64,000 nt of DNA from Prosthecobacter debontii (lineage in GTDB: Bacteria; Verrucomicrobiota; Verrucomicrobiia; Verrucomicrobiales; Akkermansiaceae): contig CAMAXN010000001.1 of assembly GCA_945862245.1 (NCBI GenBank), positions 1 through 64,000 on the forward strand, written 5' to 3'. A program made the position numbers and the translations under genes. Positions 43,594 through 52,134 of the stretch are shown piece after piece. Within the stretch, counting starts at the first letter, position 1, and every line of letters starts with the position of its first letter. The notes beneath the pieces were generated by a model, which worked only from the letters and a program-made list of their open reading frames with translations, was not told the DNA's origin and ran no database searches.

Positions 43594-44811
43594 CTATTGC
43601 GCGCTGGCTTGAAACTTACCGCCCAGCAGCGCCGCCCGTGCCTCGCCGATCAGGTAAAGCGAACCGGTAATAAGCACTGGACCAGCGAATGAGCGCGCGG
43701 CCTCCATCGCTTCGGAAAAATTCGCAAAACAGTCAGCGTGTTCGCCGGTGGGCAGGCATTTAATCAGTTCCTCGGTGGGGAGCCCGCGGATTGTGCCGAC
43801 CTTACATAACAGAATCCGCTGCGAGATTCCACGGAGTTCCTCGAAGATACCCGAAACATCCTTTGCTTCCATCGCACCGAAGATCAGCGTGCCTTTGACG
43901 GCGCCCATTTCGGCGAGCCATGTTTCGCGCAGCACCTTAGCGGCATGGGGATTATGCGCGCCGTCGAGAACCACCTCAATGCCTTGGGAGGTGATCCGCT
44001 CAAACCTACCTGGCCAAGAAACCTTTGCTAGTCCCTCCACTACACTTTCATAACCCATCCGCAATCCCAGCGAATGCAGCGCCGCCAGCGCGAGAGCGGC
44101 GTTCCATTTCTGATGGGTGCCCACCAGCGCGATGCCGTATCCTTCCTGCGGTTCCTTGATGAACCGCAGCGGAGTTCTCTTCTCGTTTGCCTCTTTTTCT
44201 AAAACCTCCCGCGCCTCGGTTTCCTGTGGCGATGAAATAGCGGGCACTCCCTCCAAGAAAATCCCCGCCTTTTCCGCCGCGATTTTGCCCAGCGTGTCAC
44301 CCAGCCACTGCGTATGATCCATTCCGATCGGCGTAATCACGCACACATCGGCCGGCACCGCCGTGGTCGCGTCGAGCCGTCCGCCCACTCCTGTTTCCAG
44401 GATGATCAATTCGCACTCCCGCTCGCGGAACCAGCGCATCGCCACCGCCAAGGTGATCTCGAAAAAGGTCGGATGTGTCTCCAGCTTGTCGCATACCGCC
44501 CGCGCCTCCGTGAGCAACTCGGCACAGCGCTCCTCGGAAATCATCTCTCCGGAAACCCGCATCCGCTCCCGGTAGTCATTGAGATGCGGGGAGGTGAAAA
44601 GCCCTGTCCGCCGCCCACAAGCACGCGCCACCCGATCCATCATTGCGCAGGTGCTGCCTTTGCCGTTTGTGCCCGCCACATGTGCCACCTGCACGCCATG
44701 CGAGGGAAACGCTAGAAACTCCTTCAGCAAACGCCGCGGCCCGTCCAACCCCAGCTTAATGCCGAAGGTCTGCGTCCCGAATAGCCACTCGATCGCTTCG
44801 GTGTAGTTCAT
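43594..44811 (-). CDS. folC: Folylpolyglutamate synthase / dihydrofolate synthase
   Basis: This 405-residue Mur-ligase-type enzyme adds glutamate to dihydropteroate and tetrahydrofolate. The ATP loop is HVAGTNGKGSTCAMM near 44-58. TSPHLNDYRERM near 73, GGRLDATTAVPADVCVITPIGMDHTQWLG near 141 and the C-terminal VLDGAHNPHAAKVL near 287 are all diagnostic. It starts 1 base after the stop of the YdjY-like gene on the same strand. It complements folA and thyA at the left of the window. Confidence 0.94.
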   Translation of the reverse strand: MNYTEAIEWLFGTQTFGIKLGLDGPRRLLKEFLAFPSHGVQVAHVAGTNGKGSTCAMMDRVARACGRRTGLFTSPHLNDYRERMRVSGEMISEERCAELLTEARAVCDKLETHPTFFEITLAVAMRWFRERECELIILETGVGGRLDATTAVPADVCVITPIGMDHTQWLGDTLGKIAAEKAGIFLEGVPAISSPQETEAREVLEKEANEKRTPLRFIKEPQEGYGIALVGTHQKWNAALALAALHSLGLRMGYESVVEGLAKVSWPGRFERITSQGIEVVLDGAHNPHAAKVLRETWLAEMGAVKGTLIFGAMEAKDVSGIFEELRGISQRILLCKVGTIRGLPTEELIKCLPTGEHADCFANFSEAMEAARSFAGPVLITGSLYLIGEARAALLGGKFQASAQ

Positions 44812-44812
44812 C

Positions 44813-45601
44813 CTATTCTGGATTAGCGGCGAAAATGGGGCGGAGGCGAAGGGTCACCTTGGTGCCGAGCACAGGGAGGCTCTCGGGTTTGATTTGCCAC
44901 GATAGGGAATGGTTTTCCTGCCCGTGGTGGCCGGAGAGGCACAGCACCTCATCCCCGAAGGTGGAAATGGAGATCACATTGCCGTTCATATCGGCGAGGT
45001 AGGTCTTCTTTTCGCCCTCCTGATGCGTATGAGAACCTGCGAAAAGGAAGGTGTTTGGAAATTTATTCACTGCTCTCGCAGCCTCCGGTAGCGCCGATTC
45101 GTCCTTGGTCATCTTTACGAAATCGTTGATCGGGCGCTCGACAATGACTCCCTTTTCGTCAGGCACCAACAGCGTGGCCTTGACCTCCTGTCCCCTCGGT
45201 GGGATGTCGATCCAGCGCGTGCCCTCCTTGCCAACGGGCTTGCTCATGGCGGGATTACCCGGCTTGGAGCCAATCAGTAGAAGGGCGGCGTGGATGTGGC
45301 TTGGCTTCGCTTCCACCATCACGAGGGACTCGTGTTCCCGGCTGTCTTTTGCACAGGCGATCACCTCCAAATAGCCCTCGGTAAGGCATACGACAGACTG
45401 CACGTCTACGAAGCGCTCCTTCGAGTTGATGCTGACACCAGGGAAAATGGCGCGGATTTTCTCGGCGAGATCCGCAGGATTTTCCTCAGCGCCCGCCGCT
45501 CCGGCTTTTTCCTTGGTCTTTTCCACGGCTGACATGGGCTGGAGACCTAATGCCGCGGCGATGAGTGCCGTCCCCAAACGATTAAAACCGTGCTTCGCCA
45601 T
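44813..45601 (-). CDS. Secreted protein with a YdjY-like domain
   Basis: This 262-residue protein has an N-terminal hydrophobic signal (about 8-25, ending PMSA). A domain from about 45 to 250 resembles the YdjY-like domain found mostly in Planctomycetota and Verrucomicrobiota: RFVDVQSVVCLTEGYLEVIAC, EHESLVMVEAKPSHIHAALLLIG, FAGSHTHQEGEKKTYLAD and ISISTFGDEVLCL. Its function is unknown. The ATG at 45601 was chosen for the signal sequence; the frame stays open about 90 codons further. folC follows after 1 base, so the two are coupled. Confidence 0.7.
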   Translation of the reverse strand: MAKHGFNRLGTALIAAALGLQPMSAVEKTKEKAGAAGAEENPADLAEKIRAIFPGVSINSKERFVDVQSVVCLTEGYLEVIACAKDSREHESLVMVEAKPSHIHAALLLIGSKPGNPAMSKPVGKEGTRWIDIPPRGQEVKATLLVPDEKGVIVERPINDFVKMTKDESALPEAARAVNKFPNTFLFAGSHTHQEGEKKTYLADMNGNVISISTFGDEVLCLSGHHGQENHSLSWQIKPESLPVLGTKVTLRLRPIFAANPE

Positions 45602-45913
45602 TTCTGCTATTACCGTTCCACGCATGCCTAACTTTGTCTCCGGCATCACGGCTTGCAACCGGTATTTCGTGTGGTGCTTAAACGCGACGCAGTGCGGAGT
45701 GAGGACGGACACTTCTAACACCGCCTCAAACGCGAGCGCGTGACCGACCAAAAATAATCCAGTCGCTGCTGAATGTTTGCAGGTTTCAATGCGCTGCGTC
45801 CGCAGGTGATGCGCGCGCACAAGATGGAAACTGAACAGCGTGAATGCCGGACTTATTTCCCCATCACCGAGCAAACATATACTGCGTGGGTCATTTCGTT
45901 AAACCGATCCCAA
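45602..45913. other. Intergenic region between the VWA gene and the YdjY-like gene, no gene seen
   Basis: These 312 bases separate two leftward genes. A frame continuous with the YdjY-like gene is open here, but it shows no homology that I recognise and no start that would add a signal sequence. No RNA gene, terminator or known repeat was found. Confidence 0.4.
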
Positions 45914-48121
45914 TTAGAATGCACCATTCAGTTTCCGGCCGATCCAGAAGGTACCCAAGAGGATGATAAGAATCACAACGGTGGCCCAATGCGACCAGAG
46001 GGGGATGCGGTTTTCGAGGGGGCGCGGCTCGGGTAGGGCGCTGATTTCGCCGATGAGTTCCGCAAGTTGCTCGGGCAGGATGCTGCGCGCGCGGGAGACA
46101 TTTGAAATCTCCTCAAGGACATCTGGGCGTGCAGGCTGGCTGGTTTTCTCGATATCTATGCCCTGGGCTAGTATGGTCGCCTCGGTGGGAAGCTCTGATG
46201 CCCCAAACACCGTGGCGCGGAGTTTCCATGCCCCAGGCAGATTGACCTTGAAGCGGCCGGCGTAGGAACCCCACTCGGATACGTTTTTCTGGAGTTCAAT
46301 GCGCTGGGTTATGCCGTCCGGCGAGGTGATGTCCACCGATAACGCACCTTCCTTAAGCGGTGCGCCGTTCGCATCGAAGGCATTGGCGCTGAGGGTGACA
46401 GATGCGCCGGGTTCGGGTCGCTCGGGGGTGTAGAAAAGCCGCACGCGCTGGCCGGCAGCCATATTGCGCTGGTAGGACATCCAGCGCGCGACCTGGCCCC
46501 AGAAGCGGTAGTGATAAAGGTCTTCCACGCCGCGCCGCCAGCGCCATGCGGAATCAATGCCCATGAAGAGGACTTTCCCGCTGCCCGCCGCCTTGGTGAC
46601 CATCAGCGGCACCGGTCCGTAGGGACCGCGGCGGTTTGCGTGCGTGGCGAGGACCTCGGTACCTCCCTTTGCACGGACGACCGGTGCGTGCCAAAAAAAG
46701 CCCGGCAAGCGCCGCCAGATCTCGGGATTTTCCTCTTCGGAATCGCCCAGCATGGTGAGTAGCGAGGCGCGGCCTTCGGTGGTGAGGATCAGCGGCGTGG
46801 CAAGGGTTTCTGGCATGCCTTCCTTGTTCTTGTCATCGAGGATGACTGGAATGAGATCAGAAAGCGCGGTATCGAGGAGGGTAAACTGGTTGCCCTGACG
46901 GCCTGGCAGAAACACGACGCCGGACGCCTGGTTTTCCACCAGGCCGCGTATCAGAGCACACTGCTCCTTGGTGAGCTGCTTCTCGCCGACGCCGACATCG
47001 CCGAGCACGACGACATCGAATTTCGAAAGTTCCTCCAGTGTCTCGGGAAATTTTTCGATGTAATCCGTGCCACCACCCGGGCCGAGCTCGGGGCGAAGGA
47101 GCAAGCAGGAAAGATCGACACCGGGATCACGTGAAAGGGCGTTGCGAAGGAAGCGGTATTCCCAGCGTGGCAGGGTCTCGATGATGAGCACGCGGATGCG
47201 CTCGGGTCGTCCAGATATAGTGAAGGCGCGGGAGTTGTTCGCGGATACCAACTCACCGTCCTCGACCGGGACGGAGAGTGTGAGCGTCGAGGAACCTTCC
47301 TTTTCCAAGCGCCAGAGGATGGAATCATAGGTCTCGGCGTTGGGTGCGAGGACGATGTTTTTTGAGCGCTCGCGCCCAGTCTCATCGCGTAGGCGGATAA
47401 TGGTACGCACCTGCCTGTCTAGTGAGGAGCGTATCGTGAAAGGGATCTGCACGTTCTCGCCAATGATGCCGTAGGTCGGCGCGGTGACGGTAAGTAGGTC
47501 GAGATCTGGCAGGCGCGTTTCACTGCCAACGGGGATCGTGAAAATAGGAACCCCGCGCAGGCGGTATTTTTGAGCCACACCGACGGGCGGCTGACCGAGG
47601 TTGAAATCGCCGTCGCTGAGGAGGACGACGGCTCGCAGGTTGTTTTCCTCGCCAAGAAGGCTTTCGAGCGGCTCCGCCATATCGGTGCCGTTCAGGCTAT
47701 TTTCTGCGGGTGTGGAAAAGGGCCTGGTTATGAGTTCGTTCGAACCCTCGGCGCGCAGCGGCGTCCACAGATCCGAGGCTAGGGCTTTCTCCACCCACTC
47801 CGCGCGGGCGACGATCGATTCGGGTTTACCCTCGCCTGCGAACGCGGTGGGCAGGCGGGCGTCGAGGGTTTTCATGGACCCCGAATCGTCCCAAAGGATA
47901 GCGATCTGCGGTTTTGTAGATGGATTAATGATGGTGCGCCACTCCGGCTGCCAAAGCAGCATGACGACGATCACAGTAATGAAAAACCTGAGGATTTCCA
48001 AGGCAGCGGTGCGGCTAGGATGCGGGCTGCGCTTCCAGGAAATGAGGCATAGCCAAGCAACTGCCAGCAAAGCGGCGATGCCAAGCCAAAGTGTGAAGGG
48101 AGTGGGATTGAGGTGAAGCAA
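45914..48121 (-). CDS. Membrane-anchored VWA-domain protein of the glutamine-amidotransferase-like type
   Basis: This protein of about 735 residues has two N-terminal membrane helices (about 9-30 and 45-62) and a von Willebrand A domain with a complete-looking metal site: DDSGSM near 80, GTDMAEPLESLL later and VVLLSDGDFN. Beta-rich domains follow, then a region starting RVLIIETLPRWEYRFLRNAL that resembles class-I glutamine-amidotransferase-like folds, and one C-terminal membrane helix. Such proteins occur near MoxR/DUF58 genes in related bacteria, but none are seen here. No in-frame ATG precedes the first helix; the TTG at 48121 is the best start, so the true N-terminus is uncertain. A 10-bp hairpin lies 28 bases upstream. 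Confidence 0.7.
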   Translation of the reverse strand: MLHLNPTPFTLWLGIAALLAVAWLCLISWKRSPHPSRTAALEILRFFITVIVVMLLWQPEWRTIINPSTKPQIAILWDDSGSMKTLDARLPTAFAGEGKPESIVARAEWVEKALASDLWTPLRAEGSNELITRPFSTPAENSLNGTDMAEPLESLLGEENNLRAVVLLSDGDFNLGQPPVGVAQKYRLRGVPIFTIPVGSETRLPDLDLLTVTAPTYGIIGENVQIPFTIRSSLDRQVRTIIRLRDETGRERSKNIVLAPNAETYDSILWRLEKEGSSTLTLSVPVEDGELVSANNSRAFTISGRPERIRVLIIETLPRWEYRFLRNALSRDPGVDLSCLLLRPELGPGGGTDYIEKFPETLEELSKFDVVVLGDVGVGEKQLTKEQCALIRGLVENQASGVVFLPGRQGNQFTLLDTALSDLIPVILDDKNKEGMPETLATPLILTTEGRASLLTMLGDSEEENPEIWRRLPGFFWHAPVVRAKGGTEVLATHANRRGPYGPVPLMVTKAAGSGKVLFMGIDSAWRWRRGVEDLYHYRFWGQVARWMSYQRNMAAGQRVRLFYTPERPEPGASVTLSANAFDANGAPLKEGALSVDITSPDGITQRIELQKNVSEWGSYAGRFKVNLPGAWKLRATVFGASELPTEATILAQGIDIEKTSQPARPDVLEEISNVSRARSILPEQLAELIGEISALPEPRPLENRIPLWSHWATVVILIILLGTFWIGRKLNGAF

Positions 48122-48148
48122 AGGCGTTGGCGGAAAGGTGTGCCCATT

Positions 48149-48173
48149 CCCTAGCCGATGCGCTCGGCTAGGG
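48149..48173. repeat. 10-bp perfect hairpin upstream of the VWA gene
   Basis: CCCTAGCCGA and TCGGCTAGGG pair around a 5-base loop (TGCGC). No T tract follows on either strand. It could act in the leader of the VWA gene or be part of the neighbouring repeat cluster. Confidence 0.5.
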
Positions 48174-48195
48174 CAAGGGGCGATGATGGGTCTTC

Positions 48196-48355
48196 GGGGA
48201 GCACACGCGCCCCCGCGTGTCGCGGAGTGCGCCCCCGCTCTCCGTCGGTCGGAAAGATCATTCGCGCCGCATAGCCGAATCAACGCCCGCCCTATCTCAA
48301 GCCAAGTTTCCGGCGGGGGCGCCGGAAACAACACGCGAGGGCGCGTGTGCTCCCC
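48196..48355. repeat. GC-rich inverted repeat pair (REP/BIME-like) at the 3' end of the aminotransferase gene
   Basis: The left arm (48196-48220, GGGGAGCACACGCGCCCCCG...) and right arm (48331-48355) are complementary at 24 of 25 bases and lie 110 bases apart. Each arm is itself a hairpin (ACACGCG/CGCGTGT). Between them is a further 9-bp perfect stem GTTTCCGGC/GCCGGAAAC at 48306-48329. The right arm and inner stem encode the last residues of the aminotransferase. Confidence 0.75.
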
Positions 48356-49625
48356 TCAATCTCCCGCGCAGTTTCCCGACGGCGAAATCGATTTCCTCTG
48401 GTGAAACACAGAACGGCGGAGTGAGCGCCACGACTTCGCCGTGCGGGCCGTCGGGGAGGGCGATGATGCCGTCCTGGAGTAAGCCTTTCACCGCACTCAG
48501 CGCGCGTTCGCCGCTGTCGGTTTCCACGCCCATCATCAGGCCTTCGCCGCGAATGTTTTTTACTGAGGGCAAGTCGGACAGTGTCTGGAGCGCGGCGGCA
48601 AGATGCTGCGATGCGGCGGCAACCATGGCTTGCGTTTCCGGTTCGCGGTAACGGCGTATCGCCTCGATGGCCATCGCGCAGCCCATCGGGTTTCCGAGGA
48701 AAGTGCTGGTGTGCAGCGCCTCGCCGTGAGTCTCGGGCCAGGCGTCCATGATCTCTGCCTTGCCGATGCAGACGGAGATGGGGAAGCCGCCCGCCAGCGC
48801 CTTGCCGAGGCAGATGAGATCTGGGAAAACACCCTCCCGCTCGCAGGCGAACATTTTTCCCGTGCGCCAGAAGCCGGTGTAGATCTCATCGAAAACGAGT
48901 GCCGCCCCCACCGCATCGCACCACTTGCGGAGTTCTGTTAGAAATCCCAGCGGCGGCACGATGATTCCGCCGCGCCCTTGGATCGGCTCGACCAGAACCG
49001 CGCCGATCTCCGCGCCGCTGATTTTCCAAAGCTCCTTCTTGAACATGGCCAGTTCCTCTTCCGTCCGGGGAAACGCCAGTCGCCGAGTCACCTTCGCGAG
49101 TTGTCCTTCGAAAGGCTCGCTGAACCAGCCGATCCCTTGCCCGAGCAGCGCCCCGTAGCCGAGGCCGTGGTAGCCGCCCTTAAAGGAAAGGATCCCGCTG
49201 CGCCCTGTCGCCAGCACGGCGGTTTTCAGCGCCGCCTCCACCGCCTCGAAGCCGGAATTCCCGAACAGGCATTTTCCCTTCTTGTCCTGCCATTTTTCGA
49301 AGGTGATCTCCGAAAGCGCCTCGCAAAGCTCCACCTTCACCCGCGCCGGATGCACATCGCCCATCGCGTGCATCAGGGAAATACTCTGTTTCCGCAAGGC
49401 CTCGCCGGTGAAGCCGTAGCCGATCCCCGCCACCCCGAAGCCGCTGGTCATATCGAGGAAGCGGTTGCCGTCCGCGTCCCACACGTCCGCGCCCTCCGCC
49501 CGCTCCCAAAAAACCGGCCAATCATTTGCTAGGAACGTAGTATCCCGGCACTCGACATCCGCCAAACGCTTCGCTAGCCCGAGGGATATTGGCCCGGGGA
49601 TGTTCGTAAGGATTTCAGGAAGCAC
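48297..49625 (-). CDS. Class III PLP-dependent aminotransferase
   Basis: This 442-residue protein is an omega-aminotransferase of fold type I. Visible blocks are DVWDADGNRFLDMTSGFGVAGIGY near 47-70, LFGNSGFEAVEAALK near 120, the SFKGGYHGLGYGAL segment, the PLP aspartate in LVFDEIYTGFWRTG and the PLP lysine in LICLGKALAGGFP near 272. The substrate is not evident; the 4-aminobutyrate or diaminobutyrate type is possible. The start is GTG. The C-terminal tail (about residues 425-442, RGAHAPSRVVSGAPAGNLA) is encoded by a GC-rich repeat and is probably not native. Confidence 0.82.
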   Translation of the reverse strand: MLPEILTNIPGPISLGLAKRLADVECRDTTFLANDWPVFWERAEGADVWDADGNRFLDMTSGFGVAGIGYGFTGEALRKQSISLMHAMGDVHPARVKVELCEALSEITFEKWQDKKGKCLFGNSGFEAVEAALKTAVLATGRSGILSFKGGYHGLGYGALLGQGIGWFSEPFEGQLAKVTRRLAFPRTEEELAMFKKELWKISGAEIGAVLVEPIQGRGGIIVPPLGFLTELRKWCDAVGAALVFDEIYTGFWRTGKMFACEREGVFPDLICLGKALAGGFPISVCIGKAEIMDAWPETHGEALHTSTFLGNPMGCAMAIEAIRRYREPETQAMVAAASQHLAAALQTLSDLPSVKNIRGEGLMMGVETDSGERALSAVKGLLQDGIIALPDGPHGEVVALTPPFCVSPEEIDFAVGKLRGRLRGAHAPSRVVSGAPAGNLA

Positions 49626-49650
49626 GTGGTAAGTTTGTCACAGGAGGCTA

Positions 49651-49684
49651 TTCCTTGAAGTTTAAAGTTTAGAGTTTGAGATTT
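49651..49684 (+). repeat. A/T-rich leader repeat before priA
   Basis: It reads TTCCTTGAAGTTTAAAG, then TTTAGAGTTTGAGATTT, and ends 19 bases before the priA GTG. An ATG directly after it is out of frame with priA. Confidence 0.65.
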
Positions 49685-49703
49685 ATGATCCTAGACTCCC
49701 CCC

Positions 49704-51926
49704 GTGATCGCCCGCGTTCTCATCGACGGCCCCTTCGAGCTTGTTTTCGATTACGTCATCCCCGAGGGGCTGGCAGTCGTGGCTGGCTGCCGGGTGCGCG
49801 TGCCGATACGCCAGAAGACGAGCTCCGGCACGGTGCTTTCGGTGACGCCACCGCCGGAACAGAGCGAGTTCGCGATGCGCGAGGTGAAATCCCTGATCGA
49901 TCCCGAGCCGCTGATCACGCCCGTGCTTCTGAAAACCGCGCATTGGATCGCGGACTACTATGGTTCCAGTATCGAGGGCGTGATCCGCTCTATCCTGCCC
50001 GAGGCTGTGCGCACGGAGGATAACTCCGCCAAGACCCGCCGCATCGCCACCGCCGCAGCAGATCCCGATCCAGAGGCGCTCGCGAAACTGGAAAAACGCG
50101 CAGCTAAACAGCACGTCATCCTCACCCTTCTGCTTCACGCCCCCGACCGCACCCTCGCCGTGGCCGATCTCGGTGAAAACTCCGCTCCTTCCCTGAAAAG
50201 CCTCGCGGAAAAAGGTTTCATCACCATCTCCACCGAGGAAGTCCGCCGCGATCCCGAGGCCGAGGAAACGATCATTCCCTCCGAGCCCCTCACCCTTAAT
50301 GACCAGCAACAGGAAGCCTTCGATGCCATCAAATCTTCCCTTGGCGGCCTTGGCGACTTGGCGGTGAAACCTTTCTTATTATTAGGAGTAACAGGCAGCG
50401 GTAAAACCGAAGTCTATCTCCAAGCCGCGCAATCTGCCCTCGATCTCGGCAAAACCGTTCTCGTCCTCGTCCCGGAAATCGCCCTCACGCCGCAAACTGT
50501 CCGCCGTTTCAAAGCGCGTTTCTCGCAGCTCAACGACCAAGTCGCCGTCCTGCACTCGCACCTCTCGCAGGGCGAGCGATTCGACGAGTGGCACCGCATC
50601 CGCAAAGGTACGGCACGCATCGTAATTGGTGCGCGCTCCGCCGTGTTCGCGCCACTGCCGAACCTCGGGCTGATCATCGTCGATGAGGAACACGAGTCCT
50701 CCTATAAACAGGAAAGCCAGCCCCGCTACCACGCCCGCGATGTGGCGGTTTTGCGCGGCGCGTTCGAGCCGTGCGCCGTCATCCTCGGCTCCGCCACGCC
50801 CTCGCTGGAGAGTTGGCAGAACTGCCTTTCCGCGAAATATCATCTCCTCCGCCTCGACAAGCGCGCCGACGCGCACTCCATGCCGCTCGTCCGCGTGATC
50901 GACATGCGTTTGGAAAAGCAGAAACAGAAAGGCCAAACCCCGATCCTCTCCGACCGCCTACGCACTGCCCTCGAGCAGCGCCTCGCGAAAGGCGAACAAT
51001 CGATACTTTTCCTCAACCGCCGTGGCTTCGCCCGCTCGCTGCAATGCCATTCCTGCGGCCATGCCTGCACCTGCCCGCACTGCGCCGTCGCACTCACCTA
51101 CCACCGCACCGATGAGCGCCTCGTCTGCCATGTTTGTGGCCACCAAGCCATCGTTCCGAAAAAATGCCCGGAGTGCAAAGATCCCGGCATCGCGCTCCAA
51201 GGTTACGGCACGCAGAAGGTCGAGGAAATCTTGCAAAAGGTCCTTCCGGAAGCCCGCTTCGCCCGCATTGATGCCGACGCGATGCGCAAAAAAAACGCGC
51301 TGAAAGATATCCTGCGGAAATTCAAATCGAACAAGATCGACGTCCTCATCGGCACCCAGATGATCGCCAAGGGCTTGCATTTTCCTAACGTCACCTTGGT
51401 AGGAATTTTAAACGCCGACCTCGGCCTGCACGTCCCAGATTTCCGCGCGGGGGAAAGGACTTTCCAGCTCATCACCCAGGTCGCCGGACGGGCAGGGAGG
51501 GGAGAACTGGAGGGCGAGGTCATCGTCCAGACCTTCACCCCGCACTCGCCGAGCATCCAGTTCGCGCGGAAACATGACTTCGATGGCTACGCCGAGCAGG
51601 AGATGGAAATGCGTCACCAGTTCCGCTTCCCGCCCTTCGCCCACTGCGCCGTCCTAACCGCAAGATCCACCCACGAGCGCCGCGCCGAGTTCACCCTTCA
51701 GACCCTCCACCTGAGATTGAAAGAAGCGCTTCCACCGGAAATCTCATTAGGCGAAGTCCTCCCCAGCCCCCTCATCCGCTCCCACGACCAGTTCCGTTTC
51801 CAGATCACCCTCCGCTCCCAAAAGTCGCGCCCGCTGACCAACCACGTTCAGAACGTACTTAGAAAAACCACGCTGCCGGAGGATGTCACCGTGGTGTTCG
51901 ACATGGACGCATATAATTTCTCGTGA
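49704..51926 (+). CDS. priA: Primosomal replication restart helicase PriA
   Basis: This 740-residue superfamily-2 helicase reloads the replisome at abandoned forks. It has an N-terminal DNA-binding domain (IDGPFELVFDYVIP), Walker A GVTGSGKTEVYL near 230, the DEEHESSYKQ Walker B box near 325 and TPSLESW near 362. The zinc cluster has eight cysteines (CHSCGHACTCPHC...CHVCGH...CPEC) at about 449-492, followed by GTQMIAKGLHFPNVTLVGI. The start is GTG with no Shine-Dalgarno site. Residues about 211-222 (LGGLGDLAVK) just before the helicase core look like an in-frame repeat insertion. Confidence 0.95.
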   Translation: MIARVLIDGPFELVFDYVIPEGLAVVAGCRVRVPIRQKTSSGTVLSVTPPPEQSEFAMREVKSLIDPEPLITPVLLKTAHWIADYYGSSIEGVIRSILPEAVRTEDNSAKTRRIATAAADPDPEALAKLEKRAAKQHVILTLLLHAPDRTLAVADLGENSAPSLKSLAEKGFITISTEEVRRDPEAEETIIPSEPLTLNDQQQEAFDAIKSSLGGLGDLAVKPFLLLGVTGSGKTEVYLQAAQSALDLGKTVLVLVPEIALTPQTVRRFKARFSQLNDQVAVLHSHLSQGERFDEWHRIRKGTARIVIGARSAVFAPLPNLGLIIVDEEHESSYKQESQPRYHARDVAVLRGAFEPCAVILGSATPSLESWQNCLSAKYHLLRLDKRADAHSMPLVRVIDMRLEKQKQKGQTPILSDRLRTALEQRLAKGEQSILFLNRRGFARSLQCHSCGHACTCPHCAVALTYHRTDERLVCHVCGHQAIVPKKCPECKDPGIALQGYGTQKVEEILQKVLPEARFARIDADAMRKKNALKDILRKFKSNKIDVLIGTQMIAKGLHFPNVTLVGILNADLGLHVPDFRAGERTFQLITQVAGRAGRGELEGEVIVQTFTPHSPSIQFARKHDFDGYAEQEMEMRHQFRFPPFAHCAVLTARSTHERRAEFTLQTLHLRLKEALPPEISLGEVLPSPLIRSHDQFRFQITLRSQKSRPLTNHVQNVLRKTTLPEDVTVVFDMDAYNFS
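50335..50375. repeat. CTTGGCGACTTGGCGGTGAAA-type repeat in frame within priA
   Basis: TTGGCGGCCTTGGCGACTTG followed by GCGGTGAAAC has a repeated CTTGGCG unit and closely resembles the inverse of the copy at about 5826-5850 between thyA and folA. It adds about 11 residues directly before the PriA Walker A motif. Confidence 0.5.
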
Positions 51927-52134
51927 CAAGAATTAAACAACTAGCCAGTAAACCAGTCCTGCTGGCGAAACTCAAGATCATGGATACCGAGGCGCAGGTT
52001 ATGGCTGGCATTTATCTGAAACTCATTGAAAAAAGGGCGGATGCCGATATGTATTAAGATAAGGCAAACAAGGAGCCAGCAGAGATCACCGAAGGTCTTT
52101 TTGTTTCCCCGCCCAATTTGAACTTTTATCAATT

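Noticed and set aside
48122..48334. N-terminal extension of the VWA protein through the GC-rich repeats
   Set aside because: The frame is open, but it crosses the hairpins and the aminotransferase 3' end, and the extra residues (Arg/Pro/Ala-rich) lack any domain; membrane topology fits a start near 48121.
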